Below, one piece after another: positions 1 through 12,818 of a DNA stretch of 64,000 nucleotides. Source of the stretch: Adineta vaga. Lineage: Eukaryota > Rotifera. The stretch covers positions 11,656,001 through 11,720,000 of the forward strand of contig CP075496.1 of assembly GCA_021613535.1 (NCBI GenBank). The letters are read 5' to 3'. Made by a program: the position numbers and the translations under genes. How positions within the stretch are numbered: position 1 is the first letter of the stretch; every line of letters begins with the position of its first letter. Under the pieces are notes generated by a model. The model saw nothing but the letters and a program-made list of their open reading frames with translations. It was not told where the DNA came from and did not search any database.

Positions 1-3000
1 ATTTTAATTGAGAATGAATTACTTACATCGGAATTTAGGTTCACGATTTGTTGTTGAAGATCGATCATAGTTTCCCTAAACGAGAGTAAAAATTTCGATC
101 GATTTTGTTTTAGAATGCAATTGATAATGTATACATCATTGGAAATTTCATGTCGAGCATCTCGAACTTTTTGCTTAAGTTCATCGATTTCCTAGAAAGA
201 ATATTTTCATTTAACAAGAGATTATTTTGAGATGATGCCTCACTTGATCTTTTTGTCTGATTTGGGTTTCTAACGATCTTACGTGCGCGGATGCATCGAC
301 ATTGCTTGATTCATTGAATTTTTGTTCTAACATTGAGTAACGCTGTTGTGATCGCTAAAATTGAATATATGTATACGTACATTCGTTTACTTTCCTTTTT
401 AATTGAAATTACGCGTAAGTCTTCTTTTTGATTAGATGATTCTCGTTCCAATTCTTCGATTTTCGATCCCAGTTGCTTTTTAATTTGCAAAACAAATAAT
501 AAGACATGAGAAATAGTAGAATAAAAAGAATTTCATTTACCTCGTAACGATCTTGTAATTCAAGGTATTCTCTTTCACTTCGACCAGGAGTTTGACGAGC
601 TTGACGTAATTTTTCTTCCAATTCACGACTCACAAGTGTTCGATCCTAAACAGATAGATCAAAGTATAAGATTTAATGTTGGTTACTGTTGGAAACAAAG
701 ATATTTCTCTCTTCTCTTTCTTCACCTTCGTCGGAAATAATGCAGGAAAAGGCTATCGCTTCCTCTACCTTGTTCTTTTGCTTTTCTATGAAAAAGCAAG
801 TAAGAAAAACCATACAACGCTTTTCTCGCTTTCGTTCTCTTCTCTTTCTTGTTCTTTTATTAATAAAAAAAATGATAATAAACATGCAATGAAGAATGAA
901 GGAAAGAGAAAAAAAGAACAAATGACAAAGTTTATTATCTTCTTTTACTTCCCTGAAAAAGAATAATAAGTTTTGTCTGCAAACCATCTGTTCTCAGTCG
1001 TAAAATTTAATTAAATTTAGTTTCAACAATACCTCTATGATTTCTTCATTTTGTCGAAGTTTGTTCTTCAAATTCTTGATTTCAAGTTCATATGTATCAA
1101 TATTCTCGCGTGTCGATTCAATATAGGACATCTAAAGAATATCATGTATTTTTTTTTGTATATAAAGAACAAAATTTTACTTCGTCTAAACGGTTTTTTA
1201 GATCTTTGATTTCACGAATACTGCTCTAAAATAAACAATAAAGTATGCATGATTATTGTTTTTTTCTAATTTTACTATCAATCGTACTTCTCTTTCTTCA
1301 ATAACAATTTTAAGATTGATATTCAAAGTTTCATTCGCTTTTTGATATTGTTCAAGATCAAGATGTTGTTCCTGAAAGAATAAGACTCTATTTATTCATT
1401 CGAAAAACCTCCAATTGATCGTACACGAATTGTTTGTTCTGAGTCTTTTAATTCTTTCTTAGCAAGATCTAGTTTTGCTTCTAGTTCATGAATAATTCTT
1501 TGCAGTTCTTGTATGTCTTGTTCTTGTTCTTGAATTGTTAAAGTTTGACTATTTAAAATTTCCTCAGATCGTTTTTCACGATCTCGATGTTCTATTTGTA
1601 ATCTTGCAATTCTATTTATTTCATGATCATCCTAAAAATAAGAAATATATCATTTAAAATTGATTTGAAATGAATTTATTTACTGGTGAAGTAAACGCAT
1701 GACTTCTTTCATTTGTTGTACTATAATTCTGATATAAATTTTCGTCTGTTTGAAGATTGTTTTCTAATGGATTGACGTTTATCTAAATGAAATATAATAT
1801 TTTGATCACGGAAACACTATAGTAAAAAAATACTTGAAGATCTAACTGAACATGATCAGGTTGATCGCTATCGGTACGGTTTCCAGCTTTAAGTTTCTAA
1901 AATTACATGAAATCGTCTATTTAATCTATGAATCTATTAGATACATTACTTCAATATATTTTTCTAATTCTGAAATCTAAATAAACAAAAGAATGATGTT
2001 AAATTCTGTATTTATTGAAATAGAATATTGAACACGCGTCGCATATGATCTCGATGAACTTACAACTCACAATGTGTTTTTGTATTGAAATCTAAATGTG
2101 TCTCATTCGTTTGCATATGTTCAAATAGGTGAAGAATAGTTGAAGTAATAGACTTTACATCATTTTTCGTTTATGTCCTTTCTTCTACTCAAGAATGTTC
2201 AAACATCAGGTGATGAATTGAAAGAAAGAATTGAAGAGCATTTTAGATTTTGAAGTTTATGTTGAACAAATACTATCGATAAGTTCTTTTCTATGTTTCG
2301 ATATACTTCTTTGATATTTTGTCTTTTACTTACATATTTAGCATAATTGACATCTGAAGATCGAGCTTCGATAGAACCGGGTTGTACCTACAATAAAAGT
2401 AAAATATAAATAATCAAAGAGTTAAATTTATTTGAAAGAAATCGTTCATACAATAACTCTTGATAGTTTTTCCAATTCCTAAAAATGAAAAAATAAAATG
2501 AAGAAAAAAGAGATATTTTAATTACTTCAATACGACGTTGTCTACGTTCTAATTCATCAGCATGACGACGAGAATCATATTCATTTCTTTCACTAGATTT
2601 TCGAAGTTCTATTTTCAAATTATCAATATCTGTTTTATAATCCTATGATAATCATTGTTAATATAATTAAATGAAAAGAAAAAGACGAACTTCAACCGAA
2701 CGTTGTATAGCTTGTAGTTGTTGGTTTACTGTATGATATTGTTGTTCAAACTATAGTACATAAATCATTCAATATCTTATTAACTAACTAAACAAAACAA
2801 TTTTACATGTTCTCTTTCAACATTACATCGTTGATAATTTGTTTCAGCGGTATCTCTATCATGTAAGATATTCTATAGAAAGAAGAAGTTAATTGAATAT
2901 TGAACTAAGAAATTTTGTTCACCTGAATATCTTGTTCGTGTCGTTCATTGATGCTTTGATAACTTTTACGATACTAAATACAATAATAAGATTTCCATGA

Positions 3001-6000
3001 AATAGCTTAAGAAAATGATTTACTTCATTTTCATATTGTTCTTTTATTTCGATACTGATGTCAATTCTTAATTGATTCATTGCATCTTCAAGCTCCTAAA
3101 AGCAAGTATATATATTCCTTCGAATAATTGATAATATTTCTTATTCGTACTAACCGTAATTTTGCCAACTAAATTTTGCTTTTCTTGCCTTGCTTGATGG
3201 ATTTGTTCTTCATAATTTTGACAACGAACATCCGATGTATTGATTTCTTTTTTCAACTAAACTCAGGCAAAGTACTTAGACATCAATTATCTTCAAAATA
3301 TTATTTAATATTTACTGTATCATTCTTTTCTTGTAGTGCATAAAAAGCTGTTTCACTTCGCTAAAAAATGAATCAATAGTTTTCTTTGTTTGTTTTTTAA
3401 ATATAATTTTGGATTTTACTCGTTGGTATTCCAATACTTGTTTTTCATATTCCTTTATGGAAAAAAAACAAACATTTACTTTGAAAGAAATGTTCGTTAA
3501 GGAGATTTTTATTCTCACTTGTATTTTTCTATTGTAATGATCCTCCTGTCTTATTGAATTTTCTTGTAACTGAAAAATAAAGACGAAATGTCAATATTCA
3601 ATATCATTGATTGCGAGATAACTTTACTTCACTATATTTAATTTGGAGTTCATCGAAACTTCGTATTTCCGTAGCTCGTTGACGTTCATACTGTTCTCGA
3701 ATATCCTAAGATGTAATTTAAACCATGAAAACTAAAAAAGAAATTCAGAAAGATTCTTACTAAGAGGTCTCGTTCGTGATGATTTTGTTCCTTAAACATA
3801 GAACAATATCATATCATTCGAATTTTAGAGAAAAGAATAGTTACATGTTGAAGATCAGTTTTTAATTGTTCAATTTGAACACTATATCTTTGAAGTTCTT
3901 CTTCTGTACTCTGTATATTGATACAAGTCAGATGTTATAAATATAATTAACAAAGAATCTTACTTCAATAATACTTTCCAATTCGCGAATTCTTTTTGGT
4001 CCATATGTTCTTTCCTAGAAAGAAAAAGAAATGAATTATTATCTATAATAACAACTTCTCATAGAAAAAGCGTATAAGAGAGATTTCGAATTTTATCTCT
4101 ACGATGCGTCTCGATTTATGCATAGAATGATTTTATTTTAGTCTAATTTTTCGTTTAATACATACTAGTTCTTCATATTTTATGCGTAAATCATCATATC
4201 GTTGTTGGTGTTTTCTATCTAATTCTATTCGATATTGTTCATAACGTTTTTCCGAACTCTAAATCAATTAGATGATAGAAAAGCATGTTCATACATCATT
4301 TTATACAAACTAGATATTGTTCTTTTAAATCTTGAATTTGTAGATTCAATTGTTCGATTTCCTAAATAATTCATTGAGAAAATTTTCAATTAAATAATCA
4401 ACAAAGATATAATATACATTCGCATATCGACTATGATCGATTCTTTTTAATTGATTATTTTCATCAGTCAATTTTTTCACACGACGTTCACTTTCTTCTA
4501 CCTATGAAAATGATAGTTTCATGAAAAATGATTTAAATATATATATATATATATATATGAAAATTCAATCAACAATACTTGATTTTTTAAACTGTTTATA
4601 TCTTCTCCAAGTTCTCTGATTCTTAATTGATATTTTTGAGCAAAACTACGTTCAGCGTCAGCTTCACGAATTTTATATTCCTAAATAATATATAATTGAT
4701 TCAATATCAATTAATTCTTTATACATACACGAATTTCTGCCTCTTTTTCTTGTAATTTTCTTTGACACTAAAATTAGCATTTGATTTCGATAAAATCTCA
4801 ATAAAGAAACAATTTTCCATACGTACATCATCATATTTTTGTACTAATTCTGTAATACGATTTGATATATGAGAGATATTCTTTGCATCAAGTTGGAGTT
4901 CTTCATTTGTGTGATTAAGAACAGTTGCCGTATCCTATATAAGAGAAATAGTTTCTGAATATCATTTAACTGACAGAAGATTGAAATATCATACTTCGGG
5001 TTTTCGATCATTCGGAACAACCTACAAAAAAAAGAAATTGTTCAAATAGTTTAGTTCATTTTTTAAGTTAAAAGAAATATCAAACCGATCTTGTGCTTGT
5101 TGATATCAATGGCTAACAGATAATTGTAAGAGAAACAACATGTTTTTTAGTTATACTCTTGTATCTGTTTCATATCATACCTGATCATGTAATTGAAAAC
5201 GAGTTAATAAACCGTTAAGGCCAGCAATTTGTGTTCCTAAATGTTGTTCGGTGCGTCGAAGTGCTTCACATTCATTTCGTAATTGCTAAAATTTTTATCA
5301 TAAATAACTCTTCAATTATAGAAAAGATACAAACATCATTGTCATAGATGACTTGATCATTAGTAGCTACCCGACGTAGCTGTTCTCTAAGTTGTTGAAC
5401 TTCATTATTCAGTTGCTAAATGAAATCAAGAGAATTAACTTTAAGATTATGTTTAATAATGATATTTTACTTCAATGTAATGTTCTTGATTCGAAATCTT
5501 TCGAAGATAATCATCAACATTGACATCTGAACTGCTTTGTCCTTGCTATAAATACAAAAGAAAATCGAAATGAAACTAAGTCCCTTGTATGTATGTTCGA
5601 AAGTAATTTATCGAAAATTTGATCAGCGTGAGCAAAATTAAATAATAGAATATCAGTGTATATGTTTATATTTGAGTATACAGAGAAATGAAATATGAGC
5701 GAAAATGAAGCAATTTAATATACAAACCATAGGATAAAAAAAGCGAATTCGGGCTCGTAATGGCTAAAATAAAATGTTTTGTTTTCATATAAATCAACAT
5801 CTGTCTTATTCGCTTATTTATGCAAGTGATTAATTTTAGGCAAGTTTTAAGATGAAATAAAATATTCATTTTACCTCATGTTGATATGTATCGTAATTCG
5901 ATGATGAACGTGATCGATGTTTATGAATATTCTAAACGAAATTCTTTGAGATAAAATATAGCGAAAGACAATTTTTTCAATCATACAGAAACTTGTTTAT

Positions 6001-7823
6001 CAAAATCGTCTTTTAAACGTCGTAATGTATTATCTGCTCTAATTTTATGTTCATCATATTTTTTCAATTCTGCTTGATGTTCTTCATTGATTTGTTTTAG
6101 TTTCTTGATAAATATTGAAGAAAAAAGAATGTTATTGATGATAAGTTCATTTTCATTTTATGTCTGACTTTTTTTAATGAATCAATTTCATTTTGAAGTT
6201 GTCTTTCACGTTCGTCAAATTGTACAGTAGGTATATTATTTGGTGTTGATGAACCTGTATGTGAGAAGCTAGATGGAGTCAGTCCTCTATTACTGGCATC
6301 ATCGAGCATTCGACGAAGTTTGATATTTTCTTCATTACATGTTACAAATGCAACTTTCAATTCACGAAGTTCATCATTGTCATTAATTGATTGATTATCG
6401 GATGTTTTCGTTGATGACAATTGACTTGAAAAGTAGAAACAATGACAAATAGAGAATAGAAAACTAAGATCTTTCTTTATAAATAAACTATAGACTAGAT
6501 GCAAAAACAAATATTCGGTATCGTTAATGATTGAAGTTAGAAGTGTTTTTGTAAGTATTGTCGAACAATAGTTGTATTTCACATACAAAGTCATCTTTGA
6601 TTTCTTCATAAAATGTTTCTTAACGAAAAACTTTCTCCTACAAATTCAATTACTTGATATCCATGTCAGCATCAACATATTCCACTTCATCATCACTAGA
6701 ATCTCGAATCTCAGTTGATTGTGTTGCACCCATAGACGAACAAAATAAGTTGAACACTTTCGACTGTCTTTCGTCTCTCTCTTATGTCATCTAGTTGATC
6801 TTTCATTCGTTTTTCTCTTCTGATTCTTTTACTTCTACGATTTCTCTATTCTATTCTATTCTATTCAACTAAGTTACCAGAACAAAGACAAAAAGAGAGA
6901 ACAGAACATACAAACTGAATGAGAAAGAGAGAAAAAAGAATGAGAAAGGCTATAATCACCACCTCAGTCAACAATTTATTTTATTCCATTAGAAGTTGAT
7001 AGACTTGAAATCTGACAAACTAAAAGTAGACATACCGAATGGATGATACTGCTTGATCACCGTAACCAATACTATGTCCTATTTGCTGTTGAGGGTGAGT
7101 TCCATATTGTGATGGAAGACGAATTTGATGAACTTGATCTGGTGATAATGATGTATTCGAATCATGGATGTCACTTCGTTCTTCCAGAAAAAAAATACGT
7201 AATTTCAAATTGAAATTTTCACGTCGAAGCTCTTGAACTTCCTAAAAATCAATAACATGATGAATATTTAAAGTCATTAAGAAAACAAAAAAAAATAGTC
7301 TATCTTTATCACTTCCTATTATTTCTCCTTCAAATACATAGTCTTTTATCAACTGAAATTATAGATACCAATGTGCTCACCTATGTCTTATCACATTCTT
7401 TCATAAGCAAACAAAGATTTGTTTGCCACTTTACCGCAGTCGATAAACACATTAAAAACAAGCTAATGTAAAAATAGTTTTGATTATTTATTTTAAAAAA
7501 AACCGAATCGTTTGTTATGAATACGAATGCAAACATTCGATTTGATTTTATCTCGGATAGTAGGTAAAGTTTTTTTTAACTAAGATTATCATAGTAGTTT
7601 AACAATTGACCATGAGAAAAATGATTAGAAAACAAAAAATTTACTGTATTAATTTCACCCATCGTTCTGGATGTCATAGGAGGATTAAGTTGAGGTTGTC
7701 GACCTCTTCGGGTTGAAGTTTCTAAAGACAAAAAGAAGATTCATTTTCGTTTTATTTCAAATCAATATTCTTACCTTCTCCAGATTCACGTGTTGAGAAG
7801 TCGTCAACATGAGTACTATCCAT
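1..7823 (-). CDS. Centrosomin / CDK5RAP2-myomegalin family centrosomal scaffold, 3' end outside window
   Basis: Long coiled-coil protein read from about 40 small exons, most 60-160 bp with 50-80 bp introns. The start is ATG 7823-7821. Exon 1 (7775-7823), exon 2 (about 7646-7721) and exon 3 (7036-7241) join in phase and give a short Ser/Thr-rich leader. This is followed by RRENFNLKLRIFFLEER, an almost exact CM1 (centrosomin motif 1), the segment that recruits and activates gamma-tubulin ring complexes in this family. The next exon starts at 6424. After it comes heptad-rich Glu/Arg/Gln/Leu sequence down to the window edge, where an exon (28 to about 191) still ends in a GT donor, so the C-terminus lies to the left. 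The family organises pericentriolar material and microtubule nucleation. The exact chain of the smallest exons (for example 27 nt near 5087-5113) was read by eye. CM1 identity is strong; calling it one gene throughout is likely, not proven. Confidence 0.82.
6654..6733 (-). CDS. Alternative first coding exon of the centrosomin homologue (CM1-less start)
   Basis: Inside the 610-bp intron between the CM1 exon (ends 7036) and the next exon (starts 6424) there is an ATG at 6733-6731. It encodes MGATQST, then an acidic stretch rich in Asp and Glu, and ends at a GTAATT donor after 6654. The 80-nt coding part ends in phase 2, exactly like the CM1 exon. Both therefore join the acceptor at 6425-6426 in the same frame (AA+T or CG+T, then CAA TTG TCA). 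No AG acceptor stands just before the ATG, so this reads as an alternative transcript start and not a cassette exon. Met-Gly-x-x-x-Ser fits the N-myristoylation consensus. The isoform would lack CM1 but keep the coiled coils. Transcription is not proven. Confidence 0.6.
6734..7035 (-). promoter_or_regulatory. Possible internal promoter region for the alternative centrosomin start
   Basis: This intronic stretch lies upstream (minus strand) of the MGATQS exon. It holds purine/pyrimidine-skewed sequence with a short TTCTA-type tandem repeat near 6846-6868 and no coding signal. It is placed as a promoter only because an initiating exon lies directly downstream; no TATA or other core element was recognised. 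Confidence 0.3.
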
Positions 7824-10800
7824 GATTGTTGTCAATCGATAGTATTCAAAGATATATCTCTAAAAAAAATAGATAGCACAGTTATAAAACAACATATATC
7901 TATTTAATAAAAACTATCAAAGGATAATCGTCCTTGTGTCGATGATTACCTGAGATTCTCAATACATAACTAGATGGCGCTCATCGTTTCCTCATTTTAT
8001 TGATTTATGTCTCATTAAAAAATATTAAGAAACTTTTACTATCTAAGTAGACACTTTTCTTCTAAATTAAAATTCTCTATTGAGTTATATAATGCGTTAG
8101 GACATAGACTTGACACAATTGTTACTCGATGAAGGAAAAGAATATATACGGAAAATGTGTTCTTTTCTTTTCTATAACGCTCTCTCACTCTTGCGCAACA
8201 AAAGATCTTCTAGTTTGTTAGACTTGCAAATATCATAACTAAAACTGAAATATTTTAGTAGAGAAATCTTACCTGTGCGCTGGCTTATATCTTCTTATTC
8301 TTGTATGTATCATAGTTGTCGTTATCTATTTGTTCTCTGTCTCTCTCTGTTTATTTGAAGACTAAACTTTTTTCACACATGTCCTTTCTTTTTATTGTGG
8401 ATAAAATACTCATATAGTCATGAGTAGTGTCGACGACTGCTGCTGTTCTTTCTCTCTTCTTCTTCTTTGGCATCATTACCATTGCATCCCTTAACATCAT
8501 ATATCATGGTATGTTAACTATGGCAAAGAGACTGAGAAAAGAGAAGAGAAAGGTAAGAAGACAGAACAAAATGAGGAGTTGTGCGTTAAGAGAAAAGAAT
8601 TACTATTACATTTATCTATCTATCTATTGTATTCGTCTGAAATACTAACAGGTGAATGATATCGTTATGAATGAATTCATCCCTTTGATCTATACACCTG
8701 TCCATATAATTCCAAAACAAAAAAGAAGAGGATACTTCATACAAATTGAGTAAAGGCTATCGACTAGCGCATCTATCAGTCATTGTAGTGTTGATTGTAA
8801 TCGAACTTATTTAGTGCAAAAAATCGTTTACACATACATCAGTTAGTTTTTATAATCAGAAATCAAAAATTCAATAGACGTGTCCGATACTACACTGGAT
8901 TAGCATACCTTATTGACATAGCTTTGATCAGAAAAAGCATTCTTTATATATATATTGAATAATTAATTTCAAAGATTGATAATCTATAAATTAGTCGTTT
9001 TTTATATTCATAAGAAATTGAAATTGAACGTTTGTTTAAGATTTCTTTAGTTAAATATGTTTTGATGAATTTATTCTGTTATCATGTAATAAATCATAAT
9101 GTTGTACGATCTTCTAAGAAAGAAAGAAAGAAAAATAGTGATATAAACATATTCACACATGAAAATCTCTTTTAAAAGAATCAGAAGGAAAAAGAAATCT
9201 ATTTACATTCTTTTTATTTTACGCATCGAAAGATTTTTCGGATGATTACATAGAGAAACTGTGCTACTTATACATTACTTTTCGTTTTTCTTTTTCTATG
9301 CTTTTATACGATCATGCCCTATTGACGAAGTCGATTATAATGAAATACGAACGGTTATTTGTCGTTTTAATATACATTAAAAAAAATGACACTCGATAAT
9401 TTGTTGCAGGACGATAGAACTATTAACCTTGATTTATAAGGTACATGAAATCTAATCGAACAAAAAAGAATTCAATATATTGAATTAATTAGACAACCGT
9501 CTATCGCAAGGTTATGTGTTAAAATAAATATTGATTATGATACACTATCCAGTCAACATAAAGAATAACTCTGATTAATTTTTATTGAAGTTATTTTTTT
9601 GTTAATGGTTTTGAATTAAATTGATTACGTTCTATTTTTGAGAAAAATGGAGAATAAAACTGAAGAATGAATTCATTTTTCCATGTGTGAAATATCTTAA
9701 TCTCAATCATTTACATTGCAGGACAATGATTTTGATTATAGAATTGATTGATCATCTTCAATGGATTAACAACCAGTGAGTTCAAGATTCTTTCTTTTTC
9801 TTTGAACGGTAGTTGTTTATTCAAACGTATGCATATCGATTTGAAAATGTGATGCTAACCGTTAGTAAATAATATAACTTTTATTTATGGATGAAATAAA
9901 GTTTGCAAATATTTTTCATCCACGCTAGATTTGACATTTTCGACAGTTTTAATTTGAAATCAAAGAATATTATGATGACTTCACAATGAATATCTATCTA
10001 TCATCAATAGAATACTAATCATAGTAGTGACGGATAGATCACAATTGTTTATAGAGATATTCAATTATTGAATGTACAGTTTCTATGTGTGAGTGCCTTT
10101 TCTATATATACTGTTATGTCTGAATTTGATGAGAATAGTTAGACATTTACATATACTTACGATGTGTAGGTATGTTTATGCCAATCGATCATCACATTGT
10201 AATAAATACTCTTCAAAAATATATAAATATTTACTGTTCAAGTTAGAAATAGACAAACAATTTCATATATAAATAAGAAATTAAAATACTTTGAGAAGAA
10301 AAACCAAAAGGACAATGAATATCTAAATTCTCATTTGAGGTAAACGATCATTTAAACACTAATAAGAGAAAAACGTATAGTAAAGTTGTACTTTTTTATA
10401 TGGACTCGATACCTAAACAGTAAACTCACAGGTTTTAGTCTTTTTTTTTTGAATCTCAGGTGTATCTTTGAATATGTCTAAAGAGATAGAATTAGTCGTA
10501 AAGAAAAACTCCTCAATTGAAATAATTTGTCATCAAATCAAGATCAAGAGGATTTTCAGTTGGTAACAACAATGCTTGTTCTGATAATTTCCCTAAAATA
10601 TTCATTCTCCGATCAATCTTTTTATATTATTTGGTTAGAAATGTCAACCAAAGATAGACAATCTCATTTATTTATTTATCTTATCTTTTTTTTTACGTTA
10701 TTATGACAAACAAACCGCATTCTCGTAATATTCTTACACAGACAAATTTATCTGCCATTGACTTAATCTTCATGTACTTTATTTATTTAAAATATTTTTT

Positions 10801-11233
10801 ACTACTTTTCTCAATTTTCTAAGAACTTTATTTTAAGGAAATTTGACAAAACTATGTAATAAAAACAACGATAGTTTCGAATTTATATCATAATTGAATC
10901 GATATATGATTAGAAAGTTAATTTCGATACAACTTTTTTCACTTTTACTACAATGTTAACTTGCGCAAATCAACAGCGCCATCTGTTTCTCTATTAATAT
11001 AATAATAACAACGAGAGATAGTTTTACATTGGTAAAAACAAATGACTGATCACATTAAATAAGAAAAGAAAAACAGCATGAAGAGAAGATGTAGATGTTG
11101 TTCATCTTCATATTAGTACCATATTAACAAACGGTTCGATGAATTGAATTTTATTTAATATGACAAGACAATATATATTCATAAGAATCTTCTAACATTC
11201 ATATTATTCATTTTTTAGATAAATTGATGATGG
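7824..11233. other. Intergenic region, about 3.4 kb, between divergent centrosomin and TMEM185 genes
   Basis: The gap lies between two divergent starts and so should carry both promoters. It is AT-rich, with poly-T/poly-A runs and short pyrimidine tracts near 8335-8350. Short open frames, such as one at 8427-8648, lack domain similarity and splice signals. I see no gene here. Confidence 0.6.
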
Positions 11234-12708
11234 ATGGACACCTCTCAGTATATTCAAGCATGCAATCCAGCGTAAAATAATGAATCTGTCTCTTTATTTT
11301 ATTAATCTTTCTTGGTTTTTTTGTTTAGTCGATTTGTAATCACTTGTTCACTTTTGATCTTTTCAATACTATTTGCATTAAGAGTTGATGGATTTATTAA
11401 AACTAGCTATTGGCTGATCTTCTTGCCATTATTTATTTGGAAAATGTTGGTCGTTTTCGGTGCATGTACAGGAGTTTTTATCTGGTGTAAAAATACTGAA
11501 CAAAATAGGTATATTAAACATTGATTCTTGATTAATAAATATTTCATTCTTATCTTCTATTAAATAGACTTCTTCGTGCACCAGATAACGATTGTCGAGC
11601 ATTGATTATCTATTTTTTTATACATATTCTTATATTTACATTTGAAGTTCTCACATGTGACAAAATAGAAAACGAATTAGAAACTCAGTGGATTATTTGT
11701 TTTACTCCATTACTTTTATGTACAGTTGTTTCTTTCATATCATGCTTATGGTCATTAAAAACACAAAGAAATTTTCTCGTATGTCGATTCATATCTTCGC
11801 TGAAAGAAGAAAAAGAAAGCAAAATTTGATTTTCATTTTGTTGCTATTTAGATTCAAACTTTTATTTCAATCAATGGACTTTTCTTTCTATTTTTACCAT
11901 TACGTCTTGACGGTGTTTTTACATGGCGATATTCTGTAAGTATTCAATTCATTTTACATTTGAATTCTTAACAATCTTTGTTGGAAATTCTTTTCTTTTA
12001 GATCGTATTCATTCCAATATGGATATCGCTAGGTATCGCTTTATTATTTGTATTTATTAAAATCATTCTTGCACTTGTACATCGATGTTCTCGTCGATTA
12101 GTAACGAATCAACGTGAAATAACTACAATAAGTGAAGCAATTATCTATGCGTTAATGTTCATCCCATTGGGTATCTTTGCAGTGAGTTTATTGAACTTTT
12201 CATTTCTTGAAATTAACTATTTCGATAGACAGATGTATTTCAACTAAGAAGATATATTTTATTTAAGATATTATTGGTTGATCGACTTGACAAGGAAGAT
12301 AATGAGCAACTTAGTAAATTGTCATATAGTATAATATCGATTCCATTATATATTACATTAATTGCTTGGATGATGTTTTCCTTTGGTAGTACGGATGGCA
12401 ATCCATGTTTGTATTTTCTATTTGAAATAGTTCAATGAAAAGAAATCTTATTGTTTTGTCTAGGGTGGTTTGGTCTTCGACGTGATCCATGTGAAATTAT
12501 TCTTGGTCAATGTCCGTTTATTTCTCTTTATTTCAATAATCAATATAAATTTGCCACACGTTCATCAGTAAATGATACAATTATTATTGATATGACAACA
12601 TCAACAACTGAGAAAAATCCTGAATTATTCCATGGGAATAAATTAACAACAAAAGAAAAGAATCTCACTATACAAGATCAATCAATATCATTATTAGAAC
12701 CTGATTAG
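11234..12708 (+). CDS. TMEM185: TMEM185 family multi-pass membrane protein
   Basis: Seven exons: 11234-11271, 11329-11508, 11568-11778, 11852-11935, 12002-12181, 12268-12406 and 12464-12708. They sum to 1,077 nt (358 aa), close to the roughly 350 aa of vertebrate TMEM185A/B. The third of three clustered ATGs (11227, 11230, 11234) is chosen. Only it gives the in-phase N-terminus ending in Asn-Pro-x-Arg-Phe that matches the family's Asn-Pro-Ser-Lys-Phe before TM1. Diagnostic blocks are ILFALRVDGFIKTSYW, LLRAPDNDCRALI and the late WWFGLRRDPCE. The protein has about seven hydrophobic segments and a hydrophilic Thr/Glu/Lys tail. The function is poorly known in any animal; a membrane protein of internal membranes is assumed. 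Its end lies 110 bp from the end of the convergent presenilin gene. Confidence 0.93.
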
Positions 12709-12818
12709 ATATTTCTTTCTTTCTATTTTTTGTTGTTGTCAGTGATATTCAGTCGATCTCTTTCTTTTTTGCTTATTTTCTATTGTAATGATGAAAGACA
12801 AATACATTGTTCGTTTAT

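Noticed and set aside
8427-8648. 73-codon plus-strand frame with a hydrophobic start
   Set aside because: CT/TTC-repeat derived, basic low-complexity remainder, no splice or homology support.
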